From: Cristatella mucedo
Lineage: Eukaryota; Bryozoa; Phylactolaemata; Cristatellidae
Direction: 5' to 3'
Assembly (NCBI GenBank): GCA_009760855.2
Contig: WPIO01000014.1
Coordinates: 5,004,001-5,068,000, forward strand
DNA length: 64,000 nt
The translations under genes were made by a program, and so were the position numbers. This document shows, piece by piece, positions 10,036-23,044 of this stretch (the stretch's first letter is position 1; each line of letters starts with the position of its first letter). The notes beneath the pieces are model-generated. The model did no database searches. It worked only from the letters and a program-made list of their open reading frames with translations, and was not told where the DNA came from.

Positions 10036-11064
10036 CAGTGCCGCCTCGGATAGTACCCATGGGGCAGGGGACGCAATGCTGCATGATCTAGCTCCCAGAT
10101 TCTCAGCCAGTGCTAGGAGATGGGCCCAAGAGCTTGCTGCTGACAGAGCTCGCAATCAAATTCACTGCAGCTGAGACTCATTCGGGCAGGTTTCTCAAAA
10201 ATGGGCTCCTGTCAGACATGTGCAAGCAACTCGGCGACGGATGCATTGGTCGAATCAACCCCCCCCCCCAAAAAAAAACTGCCCAGACAAACTACAGACT
10301 AGCCCTAAGCACTCGGGAGGAGGCTGAAATACCCAAAACCAGAACGTGGCCTCTTGCGTGATCACACAGCCTTGGCTGAGCAGAAGAGGCCGGCGGTAGC
10401 CTCGGAGGCAGTGGCACCGCCCACGGCTGAGAATGTGAGCAGGAAAGCCGGCGCACGCTCGCAGCAGGGGTGACCTGCATATTTCCTTTGAATGCAGCTG
10501 AATTATAAGGCCCCCAGAAAATCGTCTAGACGCTGTCTCTGGTCGCAATCTTGTCAGCTCAGATAAAAGGTGGGCTGGCATTTTAACCTACCTCAAGCTT
10601 GCACCAGTCCCCTAACCTGCCCTTCGTCTTGTTATTGTATCCAGGCCGTAATAGCCTGGCTGCTGTTTGGGTAAACAGACACAGGCAAGGCAGCCTGCCG
10701 AACGAATGCAATAGCAAGCTTAAGTGTAAGCTGGCGAACGAACCTAGTAACACGACAGCCAGGCCCAGCAACAATCGCGACTGCAACGTTATTAGCTGCT
10801 CCTGCGGCATCTGCTCCTGCTTCTTCTGCTGCACCAGTCACGTGCAGATTCTCACAATCAGCTACTGTGTTTGTGTCGCCAGACGTCGCCGACGTGAGAC
10901 CGACAGGAGCCTCACTTAAGCATGCGCTGGATCCTGGAGCCCTGAGGTCTGTCGTGCCTCAATATGCAAAAAAGAAATCCGCACTGTCTCCCTTGGCAAT
11001 TGACTCGCGAGCTTCGACATATTCCTCCTTCTGAATCTTACGTGGCCAGCTGTAGCAGGGCAGC
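10036..11064. other. Unassigned spacer
   Basis: No recognised element. Contains C11 followed by A9 at 10259-10278. Several 60-108-codon frames overlap on both strands with no motif I recognise. Confidence 0.4.
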
Positions 11065-11178
11065 ATTCGGAGGGCAGCTTCACTGAACATGTTATTACTA
11101 ACCAATTAAGGAGCTTTATTTCCAGCACGTTTAAAGTGCCTAGAAAAATATCGAATCCTCTTAGGTGCTGTACAAATA

Positions 11179-11211
<33 letters not shown>

Positions 11212-11212
11212 A
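11065..11212 (+). mobile_element. LINE-A 3' tail with (ATT)n
   Basis: Ends in the LINE-A tail (AAGTGCCTAGAAAAATATCG, then CTTAGGTGCTGTACAAATAT) and about ten ATT units at 11180-11210. On the minus strand the (ATT)n reads as polyAsn and helps create a spurious 190-codon frame at 10916-11488. Confidence 0.82.
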
Positions 11213-11832
11213 ATAATAACTACAGACCGAAAGCACATGAGTGCTTGCACAAGCAGAAAAGATGCCCACAGAAGCTAAACTGACTGCATTAGGTGGTGAC
11301 GACGGAAAATCTGCAATATTTAGAATATAATCTAGAGGATTATAGATAAATTCTTCAGTGACTATTGTGCATGCAGGACTTGTGCTATCAGCAGTGGCAG
11401 GACCAGAGGCACCGTGCACCAGACATGCAGCGAATATGTCGTCCAAACAGGATGACGAATGCTTTAATCCGATAGCGCACATGCACAAACAAGCAGCGAC
11501 CGCCGTTCGCTATCCGAGCAGCAAATTGAAGTACCTAAAATCGTGACGAACCCATGAAGTATACACACTTCCTTGACGTCTCTCGGATGTGCACTTTCAG
11601 CTGCTGCCTAAGCAAAATCCGTAAGGAATGCCAAACCAAACTTAGTACATTTTCATAAAGTCTGCCACCACCAGCTTTACAACCGTGATCGGACATGTTC
11701 GCTGACGTGAAGTGTTTCTCTCATGTGCTCTCATCGTCAGAATGAAGCTTTAGAGCCACAAGAGAATCCCCAAGGGTGACCGATAATTCGACTGGCAGCC
11801 GAAGTGCTTTCTGCCCAATTTGCACCGACGAC
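11213..11832. other. Unassigned spacer
   Basis: Nothing recognised apart from a short ACG repeat at 11827-11846 leading into the GA array. Confidence 0.4.
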
Positions 11833-12274
<442 letters not shown>

Positions 12275-12734
12275 GCATCGTAGCTTTGCTCACTCTGGTG
12301 GCCATGCTTGAAGCCCGACCGAGCGCTTGAATATCCCGTGGCATTAACATTCTTAGGCTTCACAAACATTAGGCAACGATACTCTTCCTTCTCATGTATT
12401 TTCCCATCCTTTCTATATGACACTGGCCCTGCTTGTTCTTGTGGATTACTTTCTTATCTCGCCACTACTCCAGCTCCACTTTCTTTTTTCTTGCACGAAA
12501 GCCCGAGGGCTGTTAGCTTCCGATCGTGTATCCACAGTGGCTTAGGCTTCGAGTTATAGCTACAGAAAATACCTCCAACCTAGCCCTATCACTTCACCCT
12601 TGCCTACGTACTCTGACACCCTTCACCTTCACCCTAACCATACTGTTCACGTCTCACGTCGGGGGGGGGGGGGTGGCATATCCTGCATCTCGTTATCACT
12701 GAGGATGCCCTGGCGCACTGAACTTGTTGCGTGC
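12275..12734. other. Unassigned spacer with G13 run
   Basis: No recognised element. A run of 13 G lies at 12661-12673. 12600-12650 is C-rich with CTTCACC units. Confidence 0.4.
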
Positions 12735-12838
12735 ATGCTGACTATCCTTCTCAGCCGTCATAAGCTGCTACTTCCACACTATCACTTTTCTTGATTGCCC
12801 TCCTAACTCAGCTATGCCTCTCAATTTCTCTTTGATAT
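12735..12838 (+). mobile_element. LINE-B fragment
   Basis: Matches the LINE-B segment at about 1990-2085, both carrying GCTACTTCCA-like, CTCCTGACTC/CTCCTAACTC and TTTCTCTTTG motifs in order. It stops where the minus-strand LINE-A tail begins. Confidence 0.65.
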
Positions 12839-13977
12839 AGCAATAATAATAGTAATAATACATTTAGTATAGCACCCTCAGAGAAGGAAGCATGATCAAG
12901 TAGTTAGTGGGGGCATGCTTAATAACAACAAGCACAATACGATTAGAGGTGACATGCACAGGCTCAGCATACACATATGGTTAGTGGCAGCATGCACAGT
13001 GTCAGCACGAAAAGCACACAAATGATGAATCACATGGACCCACTAAATACTGTGATAAATAGATGCTTTTTTGGCTTTTTTTTAAATGTTGTATGATCTG
13101 GGGAGGTCACGAGGTCAGTCAAAAGTGAGTTCCAGGCTTTGGGAGTAACGAGCTAAAGGCACGGTCTTCAAAGGATTTGACGTTCGTACGAAGTTTAGGT
13201 AAGCAATTGGATTCCGAAAAGCCGGTGTTACGATGCTTAGCCTGGTGTGGGAGTAGATCTGATAGGTAGGCTGGAGCCGAAAAATGAAAGGACCTAAAAG
13301 TGAGTGACAAAACCTTGAGGTCGATACATTGCTTGACTGGAAGCCAGTGCAGGTCAGCTAGAAGTAGTGTGATGTAGCAACACTCAAACAGACAAACCTA
13401 GGCGAAGAGTTTTTGGATTAACTGTAAGTGCCTGATTGCACTCTCAGGGAAACCACCAAATAGTGAGTTACAGGAGTCAGGACGGGATGTCACAAATGCA
13501 TGGACCGATTTGGATTTAGTATCCGTGTCTAAGCAAGCCCGAATTTCGGCAATGTTACGTAACTGAAAGTAGACACACTTGACCATGGAGCTGATGTGGT
13601 CGTCTCATGAAAGGTCCCTTTGGAATAGGACACATAGATTTCTTACGTATTAAACAGGAGGTAAGCTAGCAGAGCCGATTTTGATCGCTAGGTTTACCCA
13701 TTTCTGAATCGCACTTGGTTTGCCCATAGCTAGCAGGCTGGTTGTTATCATCATTCAATTTAAGAAGTTTTGCTGCCATCTACGTAAGGATAACATCAAT
13801 GCTTATAGTAAGGCAGTTGAGAGAATTCGACGTGCTGGAGAACTGAGTGTCACCTGCATAGAATTGAAAGCCTAGATTTCGCCTGGCTATCACATCAGCA
13901 AGCGCTGACCGAGCCCAGAGCCCTGAGGTACTCTGTACGTAAGTGGTTCCTCGGACGACCTTTATTCGTTCACACCA

Positions 13978-14559
13978 CTACCCCGGACTCTCCCACTGAG
14001 ACCATTGCAGTGCAGTGCCAGTGATGGCTAGGCGAGATGTGAAGCGATCAAGAAGGACTTTGCGATCCATAATATCGAACGCTGCCGACAGATCGAGCAG
14101 ATAAAGAAGAGAGACTTTACCCAAGTCTGCATCCCTGCAAAGGAGGTCGCTATACTCCCTAAGCAATGCGGACTCTGTGGAGTGATTGGCTCTAAAGCCA
14201 GAATGGAACTTACTTGCTAGGTTTGAGGTCTCAATATAAGAGTTCAGCTGATCTGCCACAAATCGTCCCAGTGTCTTTGATAGTAACGGAAGAAGGGAGA
14301 CTGGATGGAAGCTGCTCAAGTTCTCTTGGTCTAGTGCGGCTTTCTTAATTAGTGGCCTAACAACAACCTTTTTAAAAGGTGCAGGGACATGACCTGAGGC
14401 TAAGGACATATTTACTGCGTTAGGTATGCATGGCATCAGATGATCTAAGCACTGCACAAGTAAGACAGCGGGAATATGACCCAGAGGACTGGTAGTCTTC
14501 TTTGACTGGAAGAGGAATTTTAGGATAAGGTCGCTTGTAGCCTCCTTGAATGTCGACAT
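13978..14559 (-). pseudogene. LINE-A reverse transcriptase, N-terminal blocks
   Basis: The 193-codon frame carries typical RT blocks: HIPAVLLVQCLDHLMPCI, a stretch around VVRPLIKKAALDQENLSSFH, PVSLLPLLSKTLGRFVADQL, ASKFHSGFRANHSTESALL and LLYLLDLSAAFDIMDRKVLL. The last is the first catalytic-Asp block (family norm LDLSAAFDTVDH), here with DIMDR. It ends at ITGTALQWSQW, where the frame is lost before the YADD region. Non-LTR RT copies element RNA onto nicked target DNA; this copy is inactive. Confidence 0.9.
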
Positions 14560-14805
14560 CGAGGTAGTGCACGTTATTGAGGGACATGAGTCCTATGTTG
14601 ATGTTATTGACGGACATAAGTCCAGAGGAAATGCTGCAAGTTTAGGGATAGACTCAGTGATCTCGTCTATTTTGCTGGTAAAGAAGCTAGATAAGCGATC
14701 GGCAAGGTCACCACAAGGATCAGTAGGTAAGTAGCTAACATGGGAGCAGTTAAGGAGATAGTTGATGGTAAGGATAAGAACTTTTTTGAATCTTTCATCT
14801 GTGAT

Positions 14806-15333
14806 TCAACAATATTTTTTATAGAAGCTAGGCTCGGCTTTTGCTGTGATCGACTGGTATGATCTAATGTAGTCTTCGTACGCCTGATGATGGACAATCA
14901 GTTTTGATCTTTTGCAGGCTTTCTCAAGCCTTTGCTTAGTAGACCGAGCTAGTTTTATGTCTGCAGGAAACCGTACGCCGCCTGGGCGAGGGCGTACATT
15001 GCGCAATGTCAGAGGTGCAAACTCATAAATCATGTGAGCAAATGTCGTGTTGTAGCATTCTACCAATGATGACAGGTCAAAAGGGGGACTGAGAAGCAAG
15101 GGCGAAGAAACTATTTTTGCTCTGACAGCATCGATGTCAAGACTCTTGAGATTTGGCGATTTGCAGATGAATTTGGATTCGGAAGAGGGCAAACACCGTA
15201 AATTGAACGAGATCGGCGTATGATCAGCTGAGCATATTTCGGCTATAATTGGGGATGGTAGCATACACTTGTGGGAGAATATTCGATTGAGTGTGTGATC
15301 CTCGTTATGAGTGGGGTCATGCACACGAGCCAC
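14806..15333 (-). pseudogene. LINE-A APE-type endonuclease C-terminus and linker
   Basis: This 175-codon frame begins at VHDPTHNEDHTLNRIFSH and continues to CSADHTPISFNL. These match the last two motifs of L2/CR1 endonucleases, (G)HTLD and SDHxPxxF, whose His is catalytic in the family. The following ~120 residues are the linker, ending in QSITAKAEPSFYKKYC. Upstream, in another frame (15317-15511), VMREFNNYFEDLADALCAEF corresponds to the GDFNIH motif with G and D replaced. A frameshift near 15325 separates them. Confidence 0.85.
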
Positions 15334-15530
15334 AAGAGAGAAAGTCAGTCAGTGCAAGAAATTCAGCACATAAGGCATCGGCTAAGTCTTCAAAATAATT
15401 GTTAAATTCACGCATAACGCAGAAGGAAGAAGCTGCAAGAAAGAAGAAGCTGTAACGAAGAAGCTGTAAGGAATCTATTGAATAGTCTCTCGTAAGCCAC
15501 TGGAAGATCATATACCTAAATCACAGGTTG

Positions 15531-16079
15531 AGCGACTCATCCGGAAAATTTTATATCTTTAACCTTTCGGGAACCTCCTAGAACAGTGTGCAGTAATTTT
15601 ATAAAATGCATCATCTGCACCTTGTAGAGAATTGTAACCGAGTCATGTGCAAGGAACGTACAGACGTCTTAACCATCTATAAGTTCATATTAACTATATA
15701 GTAAGCCCTCCGGTGAAAAATCGTGGGCAGTTTCTATTTATGCATCTCCATCGCTTACCAAAAGCAGGTGCAGTACGACATTTGGTCGGAAACGCTCAGT
15801 CTGGCATCTTTCCAATACGCCAACTCAGCACGTTCTAGCAGACGCTTGTTAATACCGAAAGCGCTAGTTGCCACTTCGGGCGACAGCTAAGCGGGTAGTA
15901 GTGCAGAGAGGTCCAGCTGCTGGAAAGCCACAACCACCATTTAAAAACCCTTTTACTGTAAGTGCATAGTCCTGTGAAGTTCTAATACCCGAATTATCAA
16001 TTTCAACCACGAGAATTGCTGCTACATAAGTAAATTGGCATATTACCTTCCACTTTTTACAGTCATCTTAACAAAAATT
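15531..16079. other. Unassigned spacer
   Basis: No recognised element. It could hold the unrecognisable 5' part of the LINE-A copy. Confidence 0.35.
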
Positions 16080-16205
16080 ATAATAATCATAATAATGGCA
16101 CATTTGTATAGTACTACAAAAAATTAATATATATCTAGGTGCTTTATATATTACGTAAAGAAAGCGTGACCACATGGTTAATGGTAGCAAGCACACGGCC
16201 AATGC
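16080..16205 (-). mobile_element. Decayed LINE-A 3' end
   Basis: AATAATCATAATAATGG then a poorly preserved tail (TATCTAGGTGCTTTATATAT) and GGTTAATGGTAGCAAGCAC, which matches the third tandem unit of the 3' UTR. An older or divergent copy. Confidence 0.65.
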
Positions 16206-16394
16206 TGCACCGTAGTAGTTGTAGTATACTTGTACCTGTATGTATAATAAGGTGGTTAACTTAAGAGTTGACCCTCCTCTGTCACGTTATTATGAGTATA
16301 ATCTTGAGGTTCATTTGTTTTTGATGCACTTAAACGTGGTAAGCTCTTGTTACTAACGCGTTGTTTCAAACATACGAAACAGCTCTGGGCGGAT

Positions 16395-16560
16395 TGGCTC
16401 CTTGGTCTTCGCCAAGGAGGTAAGGTGCTCGCTCTTCACGACCCAGGTCATGGGTTCTAGTTCTGCAGTAGTGGATGATCCTTTATTGTTCAATGCAAGC
16501 TGAGGTGATAACCTTTGAGGCTCTTCAGCTGCTATTTAAATGGAGGTCTCTCACAGCTAG
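16395..16560 (+). mobile_element. SINE-A copy
   Basis: The tRNA-like head has GGAGGTAAGGTGCTCGCTCT and a B-box-like GGGTTCTAGTTC, then the SINE-A body (CTTTATTGTTCAATGCAAGC, GGTGATAACC, GGCTCTTCAGCTGC). The conserved GGCTGTTAAATCGGCTAA end is missing or mutated. Confidence 0.8.
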
Positions 16561-16821
16561 CCTTACTATTCGTACAAGCGAACAGTCAGTGACTCCGTGC
16601 TAGAGCTCCATGCCGTATTAAAAATTAACAGGAAATAGCGAACCAGAGAGCTGACGAAGGGCTCACAGTGCACAGTAGATATCTCTATAAGCACGCAGCA
16701 ATCCACATCCGCATGAGCGAGTGCCGTACAGTGGCAATACGCGACGTACAGAACAGTTCCATAAATAACTTGCGTGAGCACCGGAAAGAGCCGGGTAAAT
16801 GGCTAAGGCTACATAAAGGGA

Positions 16822-16825
<4 letters not shown>

Positions 16826-16883
<58 letters not shown>
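16826..16883. repeat. (GA)n microsatellite
   Basis: About 56 bp of GA. Frames across it encode RERE or SLSL and are artefacts. Confidence 0.98.
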
Positions 16884-16886
<3 letters not shown>

Positions 16887-17524
16887 TACACCATCTCGCA
16901 TACCAAAGAGAAGAAAGAAGACGTCTTCCCGGATGTGCTGGTGCATCACGCCCTCCAACCTCCGTTTGGCTGGCTGCATCTGCCTGGTCAAGGTTAAGCC
17001 CCCGTGCCAAAATTCTGGCTACCGTGCTGATTTACGGCCAGCCATTAGCCCTCTCGAACGGGCTGTCCTAAATTGGTGTACTATTACATCGCATCGCAGA
17101 TGTGAACGCCGTGATCGTGACACACATATGGTTTCTGATTATAATAATATAAGAGCCACCGATGAACTCTGTCGGCAGAAACATAATATAGGGGAATTTG
17201 TCTGCCTCTGCTTCAGCACATTCCAGAGGTTTTAGTAGAATCACCTTGATAAAATTTGTCATCTGCCTATTGCCGAAAGGGGCGACTATTTATATGGCAC
17301 AATCTCAGTGGAGTAGAAATACTGGACAGCGTTTCATTCCAAGCTCTCGCTCGTGGTAATATTAGGAGGGCTTACGTGTCTAATCAAATGCGCTCGACTG
17401 TTCCTGGACAATTTAAATAACACGCCTGGTGATCGTGCGCATATCTGTACCCATGTCACTGGCAAGGCATCCGCCATTTTCCTCTGTGATGGCAAAACTA
17501 GCACTTTTTCATGCATGAAAGATA
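16884..17524. other. Unassigned spacer
   Basis: No recognised element. Open frames of 60-115 codons on both strands have no known motif. Confidence 0.4.
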
Positions 17525-19060
17525 ATACTATTAAGATATTTGTACAGCTCCAGGAGAACTAAATTTATTTCTAGAAACTTAACACCTGCTGCAACGAAAG
17601 CATGCCAACTGGTTAGTCATAACGCCCACAGTACCAGCATGCACGCGCGCAGAACGAGGGCGCTCACACGGACCCAGCAAATGCTGTGAGAAACAAATGC
17701 ATTTTTAGCTTCTTTTTAAACGTCAAGTCAAGTCAGGAAAGGTCGTGACGTCAGTCGGAAGTGAATTTCGGGCTTTGTGAGCAGGCAAACAAACGGCGTG
17801 GTCTCCAAAAAATCTGAAGTTGGTTCGAGGCACAGTCTTGAGTCAGAAGAACAGGCGGTACGATGCCGACAGTTACTTTGAAGTAGTTCGGATAGTTAAC
17901 CCGGAGAAAGATAATGGCAGAACCTACAATTGTGGGACAAAACCCTGAAGTCGATACGCTGTTATGGGGAGCCAGTGCAGGTAGGTGAGAAGTGGGTGCA
18001 ATTTGGCAATTGAGAAGTTGATGACAGACAAGCCTAACCGAAGGGTTCGGCACCGACTGTAAGTGCCTTATTGTATAGCCCGGAAGACCTCCGTGTGGTG
18101 AGTTACAGAAGTCGATACGGGATGTCAAAAAGGCACAGGCCAACTTGGATATGGTTTTGCCATAACTAGGAGGCTTGTTTTAACGAAATTCAATTTGAAG
18201 GGTTTGCTGCCCTCCAAGTGTGAATATCAACAATACACGCAGCAAGAGAGTTGAGAGAGTTTTACATTCTGGATGATAAGGACGGATCGAAGCTCAGGTA
18301 CAGCTGTGTCATCTGGATAAAATTGTAAGCCGAGATTGTGCTTAGTGATTACATCGGCAAGAGGGAAATTATAGATTGTGAAAGTAAGTGGACAGAGCAC
18401 AAATCCCTGGGGTACCACATTCCTTAGAAGCTCCCGGGATGAGTGCTGCCAATTGAGACCAAGACTATGAAGTCTCTCACTAAGATATGACTTGGACCAT
18501 TGCAGAGCAGTGCCAGCGATGCCCAGGCGAGAAGAGAGGCGCTCAAAAAAAGATTTGGCGATAATTAGTATCAAACTCTGCTGAAGGATCCAGAAAAAAA
18601 GAGAAACTACTTTTGTCCGTATTCCCGAGAAGATCGGTGTCTACTCGCAGTAGCAATGACACTTCGGAGCGGATAACTCTAAAAACTGAGGGAACTTGCT
18701 AGGTTTGAAGTTTTGGAGGCGAGGAAAATATTTTTGTGCAGGCAGCATCAAGGACTAGGAACTTACGGGTTTACGATTCGTGTGTGATTTTGGATACCAA
18801 AGGGGGAGCGCATGTGCAGAATTTGGTAATAATCGGAGTTGACAGCACACAATCGTGGGAGAATATTCGATCAACTATAGGCCCTTTATTGTAAGAAAGA
18901 TCATGTACATAAGCCATAAGCGAAAATGAATCACTCTTTGTAACAAATTTAGCACTTATGGGGTCTGCTGGGTCATCTAAAGGAATGTTAGAATCTATAA
19001 TTACGAGGAAGGAAATATTTCTAAAAATCTGAACCACGTTAAAACAGATTACCATACATA
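17525..19060 (-). mobile_element. LINE-A-like copy with internal deletion
   Basis: Minus-strand order: endonuclease fragment (19055-18771: AYVHDLSYNKGPIVDRIFSH), RT catalytic block (18574-18227: GIAGTALQWSKSYLSERL, VVPQGFVLCPLTFTIY, FPLADVITKHNLGLQF), C-terminal block (18143-17751: SRIDFCNSPHGGLPGY) and a 3' UTR ending near 17527. The linker and first RT blocks are mostly missing between about 18770 and 18600. The YADD motif reads YPDD. The sequence is more diverged than the 8.1-kb or 36-kb copies and may be a separate subfamily. Confidence 0.87.
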
Positions 19061-20110
19061 AAATTTGAAAGAAGCTATTCGCTGCTATGTAAAAAATTTC
19101 CTACTTAGACCATTTGCATGCTCAGCAGAACTAATGCTATTAATTTTAATCGGTTACCCTGTTTTCAAAATACAATTTTGAATAAAAGATTGACTCGTTG
19201 TTTATCATGTACAGATTAAACTGTGTACAGATTAAACTGTGAAACCCATTTCCATTACAAGGAATAGTTAATATATATATATGTGTGTCTACAAGAACAT
19301 AAATATATACAAAAACGCAGAAACAAATTCTACTTGCAGACAAAGTTAAGCACTATCAAGAATAAGCGAATATGCGTATGAAGCTTATACAGAATGCAAT
19401 AAAAACTCTCACATCGAAGGCGACAATATCAAGTATTAAAAGAACAAAAATTAAACAGGCTGGAATTTAGAAAATTTCTCTCTTCTATTTTTAATCGAAG
19501 TACTATAACCGGAAGCTGCGCGTGGTTGGCTTAATCTCCTATTTAGTTAATGGTCCGTATTTTTCAAGTGTACGTTTTGTTCTCAGTAAGAAATGCTGAA
19601 AACATTGGGCCAAATGAACTTCATAAATCACCGCTGTAGCTGTTTTTCCGCAAATGTCTCTAATTGTCTCTAATTATATGAAGGATGGCGACATCCAGCT
19701 GCCCACCACAAGCCAGGCTTTCGGACGCTCGAGGGAAAACTCTAATTGTTCGACGCGTCATACGAGTCTCGAGTTCATTTTCTGGCAGCATTTTGTGACC
19801 ACGAGCTCTGACGGGGAGCAGTTTAACGTGCGACACCGATGGCAGAGAGGGATGCTCTCACATGTGCGTGCCACGAGAGCGAACAGCGATCAATCCTTCG
19901 GACAGGTCTGAGCAGGGTGCGTCGTCACGTGCACCGAGTGCTCTAAATCTAAATCTAGCCGAGGACTCTAATCGAGCTACGAGCCACGAGCTTCATTTCA
20001 AATCTACTATAGCTGAGTTGTGCCGGATACCCCATAGAAGCATCGGATAGGGTTGATAGCTGACAGCCGGCAGTCGTTCGTCGCTGCCAGCGAGCGAGCG
20101 AGTGAGCCAG
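19061..20110. other. Unassigned spacer
   Basis: AT-rich to about 19650, then a GC-richer block. No recognised element. A 10-bp direct duplication (GTCTCTAATT) occurs at about 19655-19676. Confidence 0.4.
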
Positions 20111-20144
20111 TCTCCGAGCTCTGGCTCCAGTCAGAGCTCGGAGA
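20111..20144. repeat. Perfect 13-bp hairpin
   Basis: TCTCCGAGCTCTG (20111-20123) and CAGAGCTCGGAGA (20132-20144) are exact reverse complements around an 8-nt loop. It lies in a CpG-rich stretch following GCGAGCGAGCGAG. Confidence 0.88.
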
Positions 20145-20454
20145 TCAGTTTTACATCCGCTCTACAGAGTCCTTCGGACTCACGTCAGTGGCCCTCAAGC
20201 GGACAGAGCATACGCCTCGTGGACTAATAGCTGTTTTCAGTGAGTCAGCCCTATTACGAGAAAAGATGTCCTCCGGAATTGGGGAATATACCGTCATCTC
20301 TATCTGTCGTGTTTCTGTCATTGTTTACTAGAATACCCTAAAAGTTGCCAGCGGAGAAGCAGAGCCAGCAAGCTACGGAATGAGAGTGAAAGTGAGGAGA
20401 GAGAGATGAAATGTGTGTGGTTTACAGAGAAGACAGGAGAGAATAGAATAGAAT

Positions 20455-20708
20455 AGGAGGGCAGGGCTGGGAACACGAGGGCAGGGCAGGGCAAGGCAAG
20501 GCAAGGCAGGGCAAGACAGGGCAGGGCAAGACAGGGCAGGGCAGGGCAGGGCAGGGCAGGGCAGGGCAGGGCAAGACAGGGCAAGACAGGGCAGGGCAAG
20601 GCAGGGTAAGGCAAAGCAGGGCAGGGTAGGGCAGGACAGTGGAGGGCAGGGCAGGGCAGGGCAGGGCAGTGCAGGGCAGGGCAAGGCAGGGCAGGGCAGG
20701 GCAGGGCA
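20455..20708. repeat. (GGGCA)n pentanucleotide array
   Basis: About 250 bp of GGGCA with variants GGCAA, AGACA and GTGCA, preceded by AGAAT units at 20440-20455. The Pro-Ala-Leu-Cys-rich minus-strand frames (20318-20777) only translate this array. Confidence 0.97.
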
Positions 20709-21069
20709 TTGCAGATGAGGAAAGTACAGAGAACAGGATAGAGCATTGATTCCTACCTTAATTAAGTGCATTCTCACGTATTACATACTAAATTATCACT
20801 AAAGAAAGGTTGAGTATAATTGCATTTATTAAGGGCACCATTTATGCACTGCTTTTTCTATGAGCAGTCCCGGTATGAGGCTTGTCATCAAGAAGCAGCG
20901 AGTGCAATTTTATGAATTTAAGAGCTAGCGAATGAGTGGTAGTGGGTGAGAGGTAGTGACAGAAAGATTAAAAAGGTGGGTGGATACAGATAGGCTGGTA
21001 AATAAGCAAAAGAGAAAGAGATAGGAAGGAAGACTGCAAGGGAGACTGTATGCGAGACTGTAGAGTGAG
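20709..21069. other. Unassigned spacer
   Basis: No recognised element. AG-rich approaching the GA array. Confidence 0.4.
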
Positions 21070-21628
<559 letters not shown>

Positions 21629-22417
21629 GAAAAAAGGCTCTGGAGGGTTAAGCTGGTCGGCATGCAGCTTCTCTTAGAGGTTCTTCTTCACCGATTTTGC
21701 AAAACTAAGAAAGCACATGTTCTTCTTAGCCAGTGGCCGGGAATGAGTGCAACCATAGGTTTGGAGGGTTCAGGTATTCTGTGTCTGAGACCTTTATGCA
21801 CCTTGAAGATGCATGAAAGGGCACCACGAGCAGCTGACCATACATAGTAAGCGGCCAGGGAGCTACTGCCACTGTGCTTACAGCTGCCAAGGCAGCAGCT
21901 ACAGTGGCAGCAGCAGCAGCAGCAGCAGCAGCAGTGGCACAGTGGCAGTGGCAGCAGCACAAGTGGCTGAGGAAGGCCAGTCGGGTAGCAAGGGCAGTAG
22001 CAAACGCCCCCATTATGACAAAAGCGGCAAGTTTATTTTTAGCCAAAGCAGCCTACAGTGAAATCAATATTGAACTAAAGAAAGACTCCCTCTTTTTATG
22101 TGGTGGCGTTGCAAACAGCAGCGAGACGTCGTTCTCTGGAGGCAACAATTTGCTCCAGTTATTTCAGGCCATGATGTAGCACGTGATGGTCCGAGAAGCA
22201 TCCTTGGCTGCCTCCTTAACAAGCACTCTTGCTAAAGTGCTGAGCTACTCCCGCAGCCACGACTTGGCTTCTTCATTCGCAGAGGTCCGACCGGAATCAA
22301 AGCACCATAATAGTCAGCAGGTGGGCCAGCGGTCGCTCGTTTAACTTGCTGGCACGGCTAGCTAGAGTGGTTTCTCATGGAACTTGCCCCCTGCCACCTA
22401 GAGGGCGCTCGATCTTG

Positions 22418-22418
<1 letters not shown>
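21629..22418. other. Unassigned DNA with (CAG)n
   Basis: (CAG)n lies at 21907-21935 in a GC-rich stretch with many GGCAGCAGC-type units. The minus frame 21726-22046 reads polyAla from it. No recognised gene. Confidence 0.5.

Positions 22419-22495
<77 letters not shown>
22419..22495. repeat. (CT)n microsatellite
   Basis: About 77 bp of pure CT. Confidence 0.98.
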
Positions 22496-22497
<2 letters not shown>

Positions 22498-22871
22498 ATT
22501 ATATCTCACTTTCAGTCTTCCGTTACAGAGCACCTCCGCTGTAGTAGCCGCTTGAATTCGTAGGCCAGCATAGCCAAGCTGCATGATGAATTATCGCAAT
22601 CCTTTTCGCATAGTAATTTTGACTGGCAAGCCATTCGAGCAGCCATGGGGGGGGGGAGAGAGAGATGGGGCTCCCTATTGCATGCACAGCAGCTATACAT
22701 TGTCAGGTTTAAATGGCTACTTTATGTCCAAGACCTGTTTGGCCTCGGTAAAGGTGACAGCTACTTTTGCATACAGGCCTGCTTAACAAAATTACTTCAC
22801 TCGGGCCAGTCAGATACAGGACAGAAAGCCGTTTAAGCACACCAAGGAATTTTTCTGCTGACGCCGCCCTT
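22496..22871. other. Unassigned spacer with G10 run
   Basis: No recognised element. A G10 run lies at 22647-22656, followed by GAGAGAGA. Confidence 0.4.
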
Positions 22872-22990
22872 GTTTGGCCCTGTAGTAAGGTGCCCACCTT
22901 TAACGACCAAGGTCGTGGGCTCGAGCCCTGCAGCATATAAAAAGCGCCTGGATAAAGATAAAGTTCTCTTTGGGCATTATACATATGAAC

Positions 22991-22992
<2 letters not shown>
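22872..22992 (+). mobile_element. SINE-B copy, short form
   Basis: tRNA-like head (GTAAGGTGCCCACCTTTAAC, GGTCGTGGGCTCGAGCCC), then GCATATAAAAAGCGCC and a tail homologous to the LINE-A 3' end (GGATAAAGATAAAGTTCTCT). It lacks the 28-bp head insertion seen in three other copies. The tail runs straight into (TA)n(TG)n, so the microsatellite probably grew from the SINE's 3' end. Confidence 0.85.

Positions 22993-23044
<52 letters not shown>

Larger units (their letters stand above)
12839..15530 (-). mobile_element. LINE-A, longest copy (endonuclease end to 3' tail)
   Basis: About 2.7 kb read on the minus strand. From its 5' side: the end of an APE-type endonuclease (15511-14806), the linker and first RT blocks (14617-13978), the catalytic RT region (~13980-13780), the C-terminal domain (13590-13050) and a shortened 3' UTR ending in AATAATA at 12842. 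At least six frames are needed to follow it. The catalytic YADD equivalent near 13858-13870 reads YAGD. Part of the conserved tail next to the (AAT)n is deleted. It is the only copy that clearly retains the endonuclease-RT connection and so is the best guide to the element's architecture. Confidence 0.92.

Noticed and set aside
10916-11488. 190-codon frame with a polyAsn run
   Set aside because: It runs antisense through a LINE-A (ATT)n tail, which produces the Asn run.
20318-20777. Pro-Ala-Leu-Cys repeat proteins
   Set aside because: Translation of the GGGCA pentanucleotide array; all three frames give similar repeats.
21726-21960. Possible coding match near the CAG tract
   Set aside because: The minus frame looks protein-like near KVHKGLRHRIPEPSKP, but I could not tie it to a family, and the rest is polyAla/polyCys from the repeat.
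22872-22960. tRNA genes at SINE heads
   Set aside because: Each head sits in a dispersed element with a SINE body or LINE tail, and I could not form a convincing full cloverleaf with acceptor stem.
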